From Verrucomicrobiia bacterium (lineage in GTDB: Bacteria; Verrucomicrobiota; Verrucomicrobiia; Opitutales; Cerasicoccaceae), in assembly GCA_030432235.1 (NCBI GenBank), contig JAUIHT010000003.1, positions 496,001 through 560,000 of the forward strand: a stretch of 64,000 nt of DNA, in the 5' to 3' direction. Below are positions 37,573-44,473 of this stretch, piece after piece. The translations under genes were made by a program, and so were the position numbers. The notes below the pieces were generated by a model. The model made no database searches. It saw nothing but the letters and a program-made list of their open reading frames with translations, and was not told the origin of the DNA. Every line of letters starts with the position of its first letter. The stretch's first letter is position 1.

Positions 37573-39657
37573 CTAATCCCACAGATTCAAATCGTGGCAG
37601 GCGGCGATAAACTCGCTGCAGGACCAGGCCTGGTAGGCTTTGCCCATGGGTTTGCCGGTGATACCGTGGGCCCATTCGTTAAACTCCCACTCGTGATTGA
37701 CCCCGGCGCGGTTGACTTCGGCGAGCTTGACCAATTGCTCGCAGGCCAAGTCGTGCAGGCCGAGGCGTTTTAAAAAGCGAACCCAGATGCCGCCGACGAA
37801 GGGCCAGATACCGCCGTTGTGGTAGTGGTTGGGCAAGTTGAGCAGGTTGACGGTGTAGTAGCTCTTCCAGTTGGGGTCTCCAGCCTGCACGACGGGGTAG
37901 AGGTTTCTGGCGGGGAAGGGGTCGGCCACGCCGGAGCCCCACATGAAGCGGAAGGCGGTCTCCGCGCGTTCATGATCGAGCACGTTGAAGAGGGACGCGA
38001 GGCAGTTGCCAAAAACGTCGCAGCGCCAGTCGTGGTCGAAGGGCGTGATTTGCGCGAGCAGGTAGCTGGTGTCGCCCATGCCGAGCTGGGAGTCGGCAAA
38101 GGTGTAGTGCAGCTCGCCGGCGTGATGGATAGACGGCCAGAAGCTGCGCAGGATGGCTTTTTTGATCGTCCCGGCCCAACGGAGGTAATCCCCGGCCCGG
38201 CGCCAGTCCCCCAGCGTTTCCAGGAGGCGGCCGAAGGCGATGTTGGCGCGGAACCAGATGACCTCGTCCGCCATAACGTGGTAGCTGCGGCCGAAGAGGT
38301 CGGTCCAGTCCCCGGCTTCGGGGATTTCCAGCAGGGCGTCGTTGTTGGAGTCGTGGGCGCTTAGCCAGTCCATGACCTTTTGCAGGACGGGCATGTAGTC
38401 GCGCAGGAAGTCGTAGTCCTGCGTGGCACGAACGTACTCGGAGAAGGCGATGATGACCCACAGGCCGCTGTCGATGGAGCAGATGCCGCCGACCCCCGAG
38501 TAGTCCGGCTGGCCGGTGTCGAGGTTGACGTTGGCGGGGATTTGCCCGGGCGGGGAGACGCAGCCGAGCAGGGTCTCCAAGGTGGCGCGCTGGCAGGCAC
38601 GGATATCGGGGTCCTCCAGCTCGATGGTGCCGCAAATGGTGATGGAGCCGTCGCGAGCCCAGACGCTGCGGTAGTTCGCATCGGTGCCGGTGGTGATGTT
38701 GTCCTCCAGTGAGCAGGCGGAAAAGCCCTTCGGCGTGATGTTGCGACGGATGCCGGCTATAGCGGCCTCATAGGCTTCGCGGACGAAGCGCAGCTCGCGC
38801 TCGCCTAGCGGCGTGGTCTTTTCCTCGTGCAGCAGGTGCTGGATTTCCGGGGCGTGGTCCATGGCCTCGCCCTGTTGCGCTTCGATGATGTCCTTGATGA
38901 CGCCGAAGTGCTGCAAGCCCTCGAGGACGCCGTCGGCACAGAAGCCTTCCGCGCGGAAGACGCCGGGGTGGCCCACGGTACGCTCAAGCAGCTCGGGCTG
39001 GGCATTGCCCACGACGATGCCGCGCACGCCCTTTTTCAAAAACATGGCGGTGTCGTTACCGCTATCCCCGGCCACCAGGCATTGCTCACGGGGGATTTTC
39101 AAATGCTTCAAGAGCCAGGAAAGCGCGTTGCCCTTGTCCGCGAATTTCGGGAGCACATCCAGGTCGCGCCCGCTGGAGTAGACCACGTTGGTGGCCAAAC
39201 CGCGGGACTTGAGGGCATCCTCCAGGCGGGGCACATCCTGCTCCTCGTCGATATGGGCATACCAACTGGTCTTGTAGGGCGTCTGGTAATAGTCAGGCTG
39301 CTTGTGCACGTCAGGGAAGATCTCGCGAACGACCTCCTCGGCCGCGGCACGATCCCAGCCCTCGTCCAGCACCACGGAGAAATCCTTGATGTGTTGTTCC
39401 TTACGGAAGTCATACACCACCGTGCCGACTCCGCAGATGGCAAAGTCCGGTATGAGCAGGCGGCCCTTCTTGATCAGACGCTGCAAGTCGTCCAGCAGCC
39501 GACCGGTGTTATAAACCAGCAGCGGGCGTTTGCGTTTGGGCAGGGACTCCCAGGAGTGCTCGAACGCACGCGCGGCGTCGGCTTTTCCCAACAGGGTGCC
39601 GTCGATATCCGAACAGAAGACCTTGACCGGAGCAGAGTTAGCTTTCTCATCGCCCAT
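37573..39657 (-). CDS. HAD sugar-phosphate phosphatase fused to an (alpha/alpha)6 glycoside hydrolase
   Basis: A 694-residue fusion. N-terminal HAD-IIB part (1 to about 260) of the sucrose/mannosylfructose-phosphate phosphatase type: FCSDIDGTLL with Asp17/Asp19, VYNTGRLLDDLQRL, and VAGDSGNDTAMF near 196. C-terminal part (about 300-694) has (alpha/alpha)6 barrel motifs: YRSVWARDGSITICGTIEL, SIDSGLWVIIAFSEYV, EAGDWTDLFGRSYHVMADEVIWFRA and NHYHNGGIWPFVGGIWVRFL, as in GH15/GH100-like or amylo-alpha-1,6-glucosidase proteins. The likely substrate is the phosphorylated disaccharide made by the synthase at 39996. The hydrolase half might recycle the free sugar. ATG 39657 is chosen; 39693 would add 12 residues. 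Confidence 0.75.
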   Translation of the reverse strand: MGDEKANSAPVKVFCSDIDGTLLGKADAARAFEHSWESLPKRKRPLLVYNTGRLLDDLQRLIKKGRLLIPDFAICGVGTVVYDFRKEQHIKDFSVVLDEGWDRAAAEEVVREIFPDVHKQPDYYQTPYKTSWYAHIDEEQDVPRLEDALKSRGLATNVVYSSGRDLDVLPKFADKGNALSWLLKHLKIPREQCLVAGDSGNDTAMFLKKGVRGIVVGNAQPELLERTVGHPGVFRAEGFCADGVLEGLQHFGVIKDIIEAQQGEAMDHAPEIQHLLHEEKTTPLGERELRFVREAYEAAIAGIRRNITPKGFSACSLEDNITTGTDANYRSVWARDGSITICGTIELEDPDIRACQRATLETLLGCVSPPGQIPANVNLDTGQPDYSGVGGICSIDSGLWVIIAFSEYVRATQDYDFLRDYMPVLQKVMDWLSAHDSNNDALLEIPEAGDWTDLFGRSYHVMADEVIWFRANIAFGRLLETLGDWRRAGDYLRWAGTIKKAILRSFWPSIHHAGELHYTFADSQLGMGDTSYLLAQITPFDHDWRCDVFGNCLASLFNVLDHERAETAFRFMWGSGVADPFPARNLYPVVQAGDPNWKSYYTVNLLNLPNHYHNGGIWPFVGGIWVRFLKRLGLHDLACEQLVKLAEVNRAGVNHEWEFNEWAHGITGKPMGKAYQAWSCSEFIAACHDLNLWD

Positions 39658-39739
39658 GCGGGATACCGTTGGGGAAATCCCCCGGCAGGGCAAGCCCCGG
39701 TGGCAATTCTTGGAGTGGCAGACCTCGAAGGATTTACAA

Positions 39740-39779
39740 ATGTTACAAAAATATTGCTAGTTTGTTACGTTTGTGTTAC
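39740..39779 (+). promoter_or_regulatory. Four-unit 11-bp-phased direct repeat, Pho-box-like
   Basis: Units ATGTTAC (39740), ATATTGC (39751), TTGTTAC (39762) and GTGTTAC (39773) are spaced exactly 11 bp apart. PhoB sites are 11-bp direct repeats with TGTCA-like cores. The array lies 49 bp upstream of the 53-aa ORF and 83 bp upstream of the divergent phosphatase-hydrolase gene, so it could control both. Confidence 0.5.
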
Positions 39780-39827
39780 AGTGGTGTGTAATTAATCCGA
39801 TATTAGAGAAAAGAAAGGAGGTCCGAC

Positions 39828-39989
39828 ATGTCACCGAAATTCACACATATCCTGCACCGCTTGGGCGAAATACTGGGCTTCACGCTCATGGACACCGAGA
39901 CGGGCCACCGCATGATGCGCCAACTTTATCGCGTTGGCGAGTTTGACGACCACACTCCCGACAACACACCACCGCACGAACCGCGCTAG
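39828..39989 (+). CDS. Small protein of 53 aa, function unknown
   Basis: The ORF starts at the ATG at 39828 behind a near-perfect Shine-Dalgarno (AAAGGAGGT, 6 bases before the ATG), the best seen in this window. The product has a helical first half (SPKFTHILHRLGEILGF, TETGHRMMRQLYRVGEF) and an acidic/Pro-rich His-containing tail ending PPHEPR. No membrane span, no Cys and no known motif. It sits between the disaccharide genes, downstream of the four-unit Pho-box-like array. Its stop lies in a hairpin (GCTAGT/ACTAGC, 39985-40000) shared with the convergent synthase gene. The ribosome site and operator argue for a real gene. Confidence 0.6.
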   Translation: MSPKFTHILHRLGEILGFTLMDTETGHRMMRQLYRVGEFDDHTPDNTPPHEPR

Positions 39990-40000
39990 TAGAAACTAGC
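39985..40000. other. Hairpin over both convergent stop codons
   Basis: GCTAGT at 39985-39990 pairs with ACTAGC at 39995-40000 around AGAA. It covers the stop of the 53-aa gene (39987-39989) and of the synthase gene (39998-39996). It has no T tract, so termination is uncertain. Confidence 0.45.
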
Positions 40001-41348
40001 CGATATCAACGACCTCGATGCCGGGCGAAATACGCCCTTCGACTGCCTTGATCGTTTGCTGGGCGATGCCGGTCCAAGTGAAGAGGCTGCGTACCTTGTG
40101 CGAGCCGTTGACCGCCAGGCGCCGGTGAATGGCCGGATGGCGCAAGGCCTTGAGGATGGTGTAGCCGTAGTCCTGCGGGTCGAAGCTGTCCGCGTAAAGC
40201 GCATCGTTGCCGTAGGTGAGCGTACGGTAGAGGCCGCCGTGGGTAGTAACGACGGTAGGCGTACCGCAGGCCATGGCCTCAATGGCGGTCATGCCGAAGG
40301 GCTCATAGCGGCTGGGCAGGCAAAAAATGTCGGCGGCCCGATAGAAGTCCGGCATATCCGGATCGTCGAGTGAACCGCTCAAGATGAGCCTATCCGCAAT
40401 GCCGAGGGATTTGGCCTTGTCGACGATCTCCTGCAACATCGGGTCCTCGGTCGTCTGCTCGGACTCCGTGCCGACGGCCAGGCGGAGCACGGCGCGCTCG
40501 TCGTTTTTGGCCACCACGGCAAAGGCATCCACCAACAGGTCGAAGCCTTTGTTACGGGAAAGACGCCCGATGCTGGCCACCACCTTGGCCTCCGCCGGGT
40601 TGCCGAGGGATTCGCGTATGGACATGCGGGTGGCATCGCTGACGGGATAGAAGCGGTTGTCATCGTAGCCGGGGGGAATCATGCGCACCTTGTCCGGCGG
40701 CACATGGTAGTCGCGTTTGAGCATGTCCAGCTGAATGGGGGACGTGGCGATGAGCAAATCGCACTCACGGTAGAGGGTGGTCTCGTGGTGGATGCGTCGG
40801 CTGAAGTTGTAGGTTTTTTCGAGCCGCTCATCGTCGTCGGGGTAGTCCTCGCGCATCTTGTTCTGCTTCCAGGCACCCAGTGAGTGGGGCGTGTGCAGGT
40901 GCGGCACATCCAAAGACTCGGCCATGTTCTGCCCGGCCAGTCCGGCGTCCCAGTAATGCGAATTGATGAACTGGTACTTGAAGCGCTTCTTGTTGATGTA
41001 GCGCAGCGCGTTTTCGGTCCATTCCGGCAGCTTTTTGTACAGGTATTCCTTGGGGATGAACTCCTTGCCTCCACAGGGCATGCGGATGATCTGCACGTGA
41101 TCGTCGACCTTCTCGAGTTCCTTCTGGCCCTCGAAGCGGCGTGTCCAGATGTCCACCTCGTAACCCAGTTGGGCCAGTTTTTTGGACAATTCCACGACGA
41201 AAACCACTTGCCCGCCGGTATCCGGCTGGCCCAGGGGCGGCTCCGCGGCCACGTAGCCGTGCGTGGAAACCATGGCAATGCGCTCCCGGCGACGGGAGAC
41301 GCGGCGTTTTTTAACTTCAGGCGGCTTCAGATAGGTATCTTTCGGCAT
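39996..41348 (-). CDS. GT4 disaccharide-phosphate synthase, mannosylfructose/sucrose-phosphate synthase type
   Basis: A 450-residue GT-B glycosyltransferase. N-terminal half: IAMVSTHGYVAAEPPLGQPDTGGQVVFVVELSKKL, with the GGQ nucleotide-sugar loop, and SHYWDAGLAGQNMAE then PHLHTPHSLGAWK. C-terminal half: IPPGYDDNRFYPVSDATR, VVASIGRLSRNKGFDLL and the EX7E motif SRYEPFGMTAIEAMACGTPTVV. By memory the pattern is closer to mannosylfructose-phosphate synthase of Agrobacterium (MfpsA) than to plant SPS. It transfers mannose or glucose to fructose-6-phosphate. The phosphatase that would act next is fused to a hydrolase at 37573. Such disaccharides serve as osmolytes. Confidence 0.8.
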   Translation of the reverse strand: MPKDTYLKPPEVKKRRVSRRRERIAMVSTHGYVAAEPPLGQPDTGGQVVFVVELSKKLAQLGYEVDIWTRRFEGQKELEKVDDHVQIIRMPCGGKEFIPKEYLYKKLPEWTENALRYINKKRFKYQFINSHYWDAGLAGQNMAESLDVPHLHTPHSLGAWKQNKMREDYPDDDERLEKTYNFSRRIHHETTLYRECDLLIATSPIQLDMLKRDYHVPPDKVRMIPPGYDDNRFYPVSDATRMSIRESLGNPAEAKVVASIGRLSRNKGFDLLVDAFAVVAKNDERAVLRLAVGTESEQTTEDPMLQEIVDKAKSLGIADRLILSGSLDDPDMPDFYRAADIFCLPSRYEPFGMTAIEAMACGTPTVVTTHGGLYRTLTYGNDALYADSFDPQDYGYTILKALRHPAIHRRLAVNGSHKVRSLFTWTGIAQQTIKAVEGRISPGIEVVDIG

Positions 41349-41416
41349 GCTCAGTCGTAAGCTACCTCAGTATGAAGGCATTGTAAACCCCCGAGACAGT
41401 TTTCACCCAAATGTCA

Positions 41417-44400
41417 CTACGGCAGGACTGCCGCCAGGGCCGCCCGCGTGCTGTATAGCAGGGCCCTTACGTCACTTCCAAAAATGGCGAGCAGGGCACT
41501 CCGATAGGCAGCCAACTGCGGCCCGTAGGCAGCCAGCAGTTCCGCCGTCGGGTTCTTACCGACGCGATCCGTCTTCCAATCGACCAACAGCCAGCCACCC
41601 CCGGGCAAACGTGCGGTGAGGTCGATGGAGCCGTCATAGGCTTCGGCCTCACTCGCCCGCCAGAGCACGGGGATTTCAGTCCGCACGACCTCCGCGCTGG
41701 CCAACAACCCAGCGAGATCGCTTTCCAGAAAGCGCTCGATCTCCGCTTCGCCACGGATCGGATCGGGACAGGCGGGCAAAGCAGCGCGTAGCTGTTCCCG
41801 CCAGGCCTCGACAGACTTTTCCCAAGACAGGGTCTCCATCACGCCGTGCCACCAGTTACCATAGCCCGTGCCGCCCGAACTGCTGTGGGCCACCTCCGGA
41901 TACTCCGGCTCAGCCAGACGATCCCGCTCCGACCGCTCGTGCCCATGCCCTGCCTCATGCCTGGCCAGCGAGCTGGGCAAAACCCGGCGTATATAAGAAG
42001 GGGAAAGCACTAACAATGCCTCAGCCAACACCTTCGAGGGGGCATCCGGCAGGGACTTTGTCTCTTTTTGGTGATTTTTAGTATCGGTGGTAGCTTTCCA
42101 AGGAGAAAGCTCAAGCCAACGCGAACGGTTTTCCTCGTCCTCGCGCAGACGCAGGCACTCCGCAAAGGAATCGCGGCCCTTGGGGAAAAACGCCTCGTCG
42201 TCGACCAGGATGAGGCGCTGACGCGGACGGGTCATGGCCACGTAAAGCAGGCGCTCCAGGGCATGACGGTCACGGCGACCCTGCCAGGTCTTGGCTTCTC
42301 CGGTTTCATGATCGCTGTCCAGCGCGAGGGTGAGCGCTCCTCCCGGACCCGCCAGGGGCTGCGGATAGCTCATATTCGGGCTTCCCAAGGGAGAAAACAG
42401 GAAGGGCAGGATGACCACAGGCCACTCCAAGCCCTTGGCCTTGTGGCAGGTGAGGAGCTGAATTTTACCCGGCTCCGGGTCGGCCTCGCCCCCCTCGCTG
42501 GTGTAGTCTGAGCGAAGCCTTTGCGCGAATTCCACCCAGCCCTCGCCGGCCTCTTCCGCCACCGCCGCCTCGGTTGAGAGAATATCCAGCGCCTCCACAC
42601 CGGCCCCTATCGACGCCAGGCGTCCGGGCAAATCCACGGCCTCGATCATACGGGCAAATCCGGTGCGTAGCGGTAGTTCCATCAGTTCCCGTCGCAGCCC
42701 ATGGAGCTGCTCAAGCGCCACCTGCACCTGCCCTCCGCACCGGGGCGGCAACGCCAAGCTCAGTGGATGCCAGGGCCCGCGCGTACCGGACGCCTCCACT
42801 TGCGCGGCCAGCTCGCCGTCGCTCAGCCCGTACAGCTCCCGAAGCACTCCCGCCAGCTCGAAGGCGTTGCCCGGATCAGCCATAACCGCCGCCAAGCCGG
42901 CCGCCCAAGCGTAGGCCGGATCTTCACCTCGTGTATTGCGCCCCGAGTGATTCTGGTAAGGCAGCCCCGCCACAGCCAAGGCCTCCGCCAGATCCTCCAG
43001 ACGATTCCGGCGCGGACACAAGAGGGCAATTTGAGACCAATCCTTCACGCCAAAGTCACCGGGAGTAGACTTTTTCAGCCAATCCGCTAACAGGCGGGCT
43101 TCCTGACGGGCCGTTTCGTTGGTCTTGCGCGCATCGGGTGGCGATTCCGGCTCCAGACGCAGAGCCTGCACGGCGCCCGGGCCCGCCTCCGGCTTAGCCT
43201 CCAGTGCCACCAGCGACACCTGCCCTTCTGCCCCGTGCAGGGCAGCCGGCCCACTGGCGTTGACCCACGCGACGACCGCCTCGTCGCAGCGCATGGTCAC
43301 CTGAAAGGTCGCTTCCTCACCGCCCGGCGCGGCCACCAGTGCCTCATGCACCGCCAGGTAGGTCGCGATGTCCGCTCGGTCGGCGTAAATGGACTGCTGT
43401 GGATCGCCCACCATGCAATAACGCCCCGGCGGAGGCAGATTACCCTCACGCCAGTTCCCGCTCGCTTCCGGGCTTTGGGCCACGGCCAGCAGCACCTCGA
43501 ATTGCGCTGGGTCGGTGTCCTGGGCCTCATCCAGGATGATGTGAAAACCCTGCGCGCGGATGTCCCGGCCTGCCTCCGGATGGCGCATCAGCTCACAACA
43601 AAGAGACACCATATCCTCGTAGAAGACTTCCCCCTGCTCCAGCCGGTAAGCGCGAAAGCGTCGTGCCAGATCCGCTGCTGCCACTGCCGTGGCCTGAGCC
43701 AGCCAGTCACGCAAAGGCGAGAAGACCGCCTGCCACAGTGTCTTAAACTCCCTGGCCTCCGTGCTGCGTTCGGGAAGACCGAGCCATTCATCATCCAATT
43801 TTTTCTTATCCAACCACTTGCGTAGCAACTGCTGATGACGTTCAACCACCGCAACGGAGTTTTTGCGTGGCGCTTCGTAGCTGAGCAGAGCCCCCAAATC
43901 CGGCTCTGGAGGTACCTCCTCCGGTTGAGGCGGAGGGGTGGATTCCAGCGGCCATTTGCGCGCAAGTTCACACAAGTCCCGCAGGTCGACATAACGCGCC
44001 AGCTCGGCTCGCATGGACTCCGGCAAACCGCCCAGCAAAGAATCCTGCCCGGAGAGAAAAGAATTCCAAAGCGCCTCCTTGTCGGCGGCCACACGAAGCT
44101 CCGGCGGCAGACCAAGGACGTGCCCCCAGCGCCTCAGGAGCTCCAGGCAGAAGCTGTGAATAGTCCCAAAGAACGCACCGTTGAAGGCCGCCAGGCGATC
44201 CGCCGCCCGGGGCCCACCACCAGCCAGGCGCTGACGCGCCCGCTCGCTCATTTCGGCAGCGGCCTTCTTGGTGTAAGTCACCACAGCGAGACTTTTTAAC
44301 AGAGAATCGACCTCTTGCTCGTCCCGATCCGCGATGGCGGCGATGCGATCCACGATCGCGGTGGTCTTGCCCACCCCGGCGGGTGCGATAACCGAAAAAT

Positions 44401-44473
44401 TCCGATCCAGTCGACGCCGGAAGCGGTCACGCTCGGCCTGATCGGGCAGAGATGGGTGGCTGGGAGCACTCAT
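41417..44473 (-). CDS. addA: UvrD/AddA-type helicase-nuclease
   Basis: A 1018-residue SF1A helicase. Walker A APAGVGKTTAIVDR is near residues 30-43. Motif Ia is VVTYTKKAAAEMSERARQRL, motif II HIILDEAQDTDPAQFEVL, motif III GDPQQSIYADRADIATYL, and motif VI LLYVAMTRPRQRLILV. The C-terminal PD-(D/E)XK nuclease includes LLVDWKTDRVG. Together with the upstream gene it forms the AddAB-like equivalent of RecBCD that processes double-strand breaks. The start overlaps the preceding stop in ATGA, so the two are translationally coupled. Parts of the protein differ from B. subtilis AddA. Confidence 0.85.
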   Translation of the reverse strand: MSAPSHPSLPDQAERDRFRRRLDRNFSVIAPAGVGKTTAIVDRIAAIADRDEQEVDSLLKSLAVVTYTKKAAAEMSERARQRLAGGGPRAADRLAAFNGAFFGTIHSFCLELLRRWGHVLGLPPELRVAADKEALWNSFLSGQDSLLGGLPESMRAELARYVDLRDLCELARKWPLESTPPPQPEEVPPEPDLGALLSYEAPRKNSVAVVERHQQLLRKWLDKKKLDDEWLGLPERSTEAREFKTLWQAVFSPLRDWLAQATAVAAADLARRFRAYRLEQGEVFYEDMVSLCCELMRHPEAGRDIRAQGFHIILDEAQDTDPAQFEVLLAVAQSPEASGNWREGNLPPPGRYCMVGDPQQSIYADRADIATYLAVHEALVAAPGGEEATFQVTMRCDEAVVAWVNASGPAALHGAEGQVSLVALEAKPEAGPGAVQALRLEPESPPDARKTNETARQEARLLADWLKKSTPGDFGVKDWSQIALLCPRRNRLEDLAEALAVAGLPYQNHSGRNTRGEDPAYAWAAGLAAVMADPGNAFELAGVLRELYGLSDGELAAQVEASGTRGPWHPLSLALPPRCGGQVQVALEQLHGLRRELMELPLRTGFARMIEAVDLPGRLASIGAGVEALDILSTEAAVAEEAGEGWVEFAQRLRSDYTSEGGEADPEPGKIQLLTCHKAKGLEWPVVILPFLFSPLGSPNMSYPQPLAGPGGALTLALDSDHETGEAKTWQGRRDRHALERLLYVAMTRPRQRLILVDDEAFFPKGRDSFAECLRLREDEENRSRWLELSPWKATTDTKNHQKETKSLPDAPSKVLAEALLVLSPSYIRRVLPSSLARHEAGHGHERSERDRLAEPEYPEVAHSSSGGTGYGNWWHGVMETLSWEKSVEAWREQLRAALPACPDPIRGEAEIERFLESDLAGLLASAEVVRTEIPVLWRASEAEAYDGSIDLTARLPGGGWLLVDWKTDRVGKNPTAELLAAYGPQLAAYRSALLAIFGSDVRALLYSTRAALAAVLP

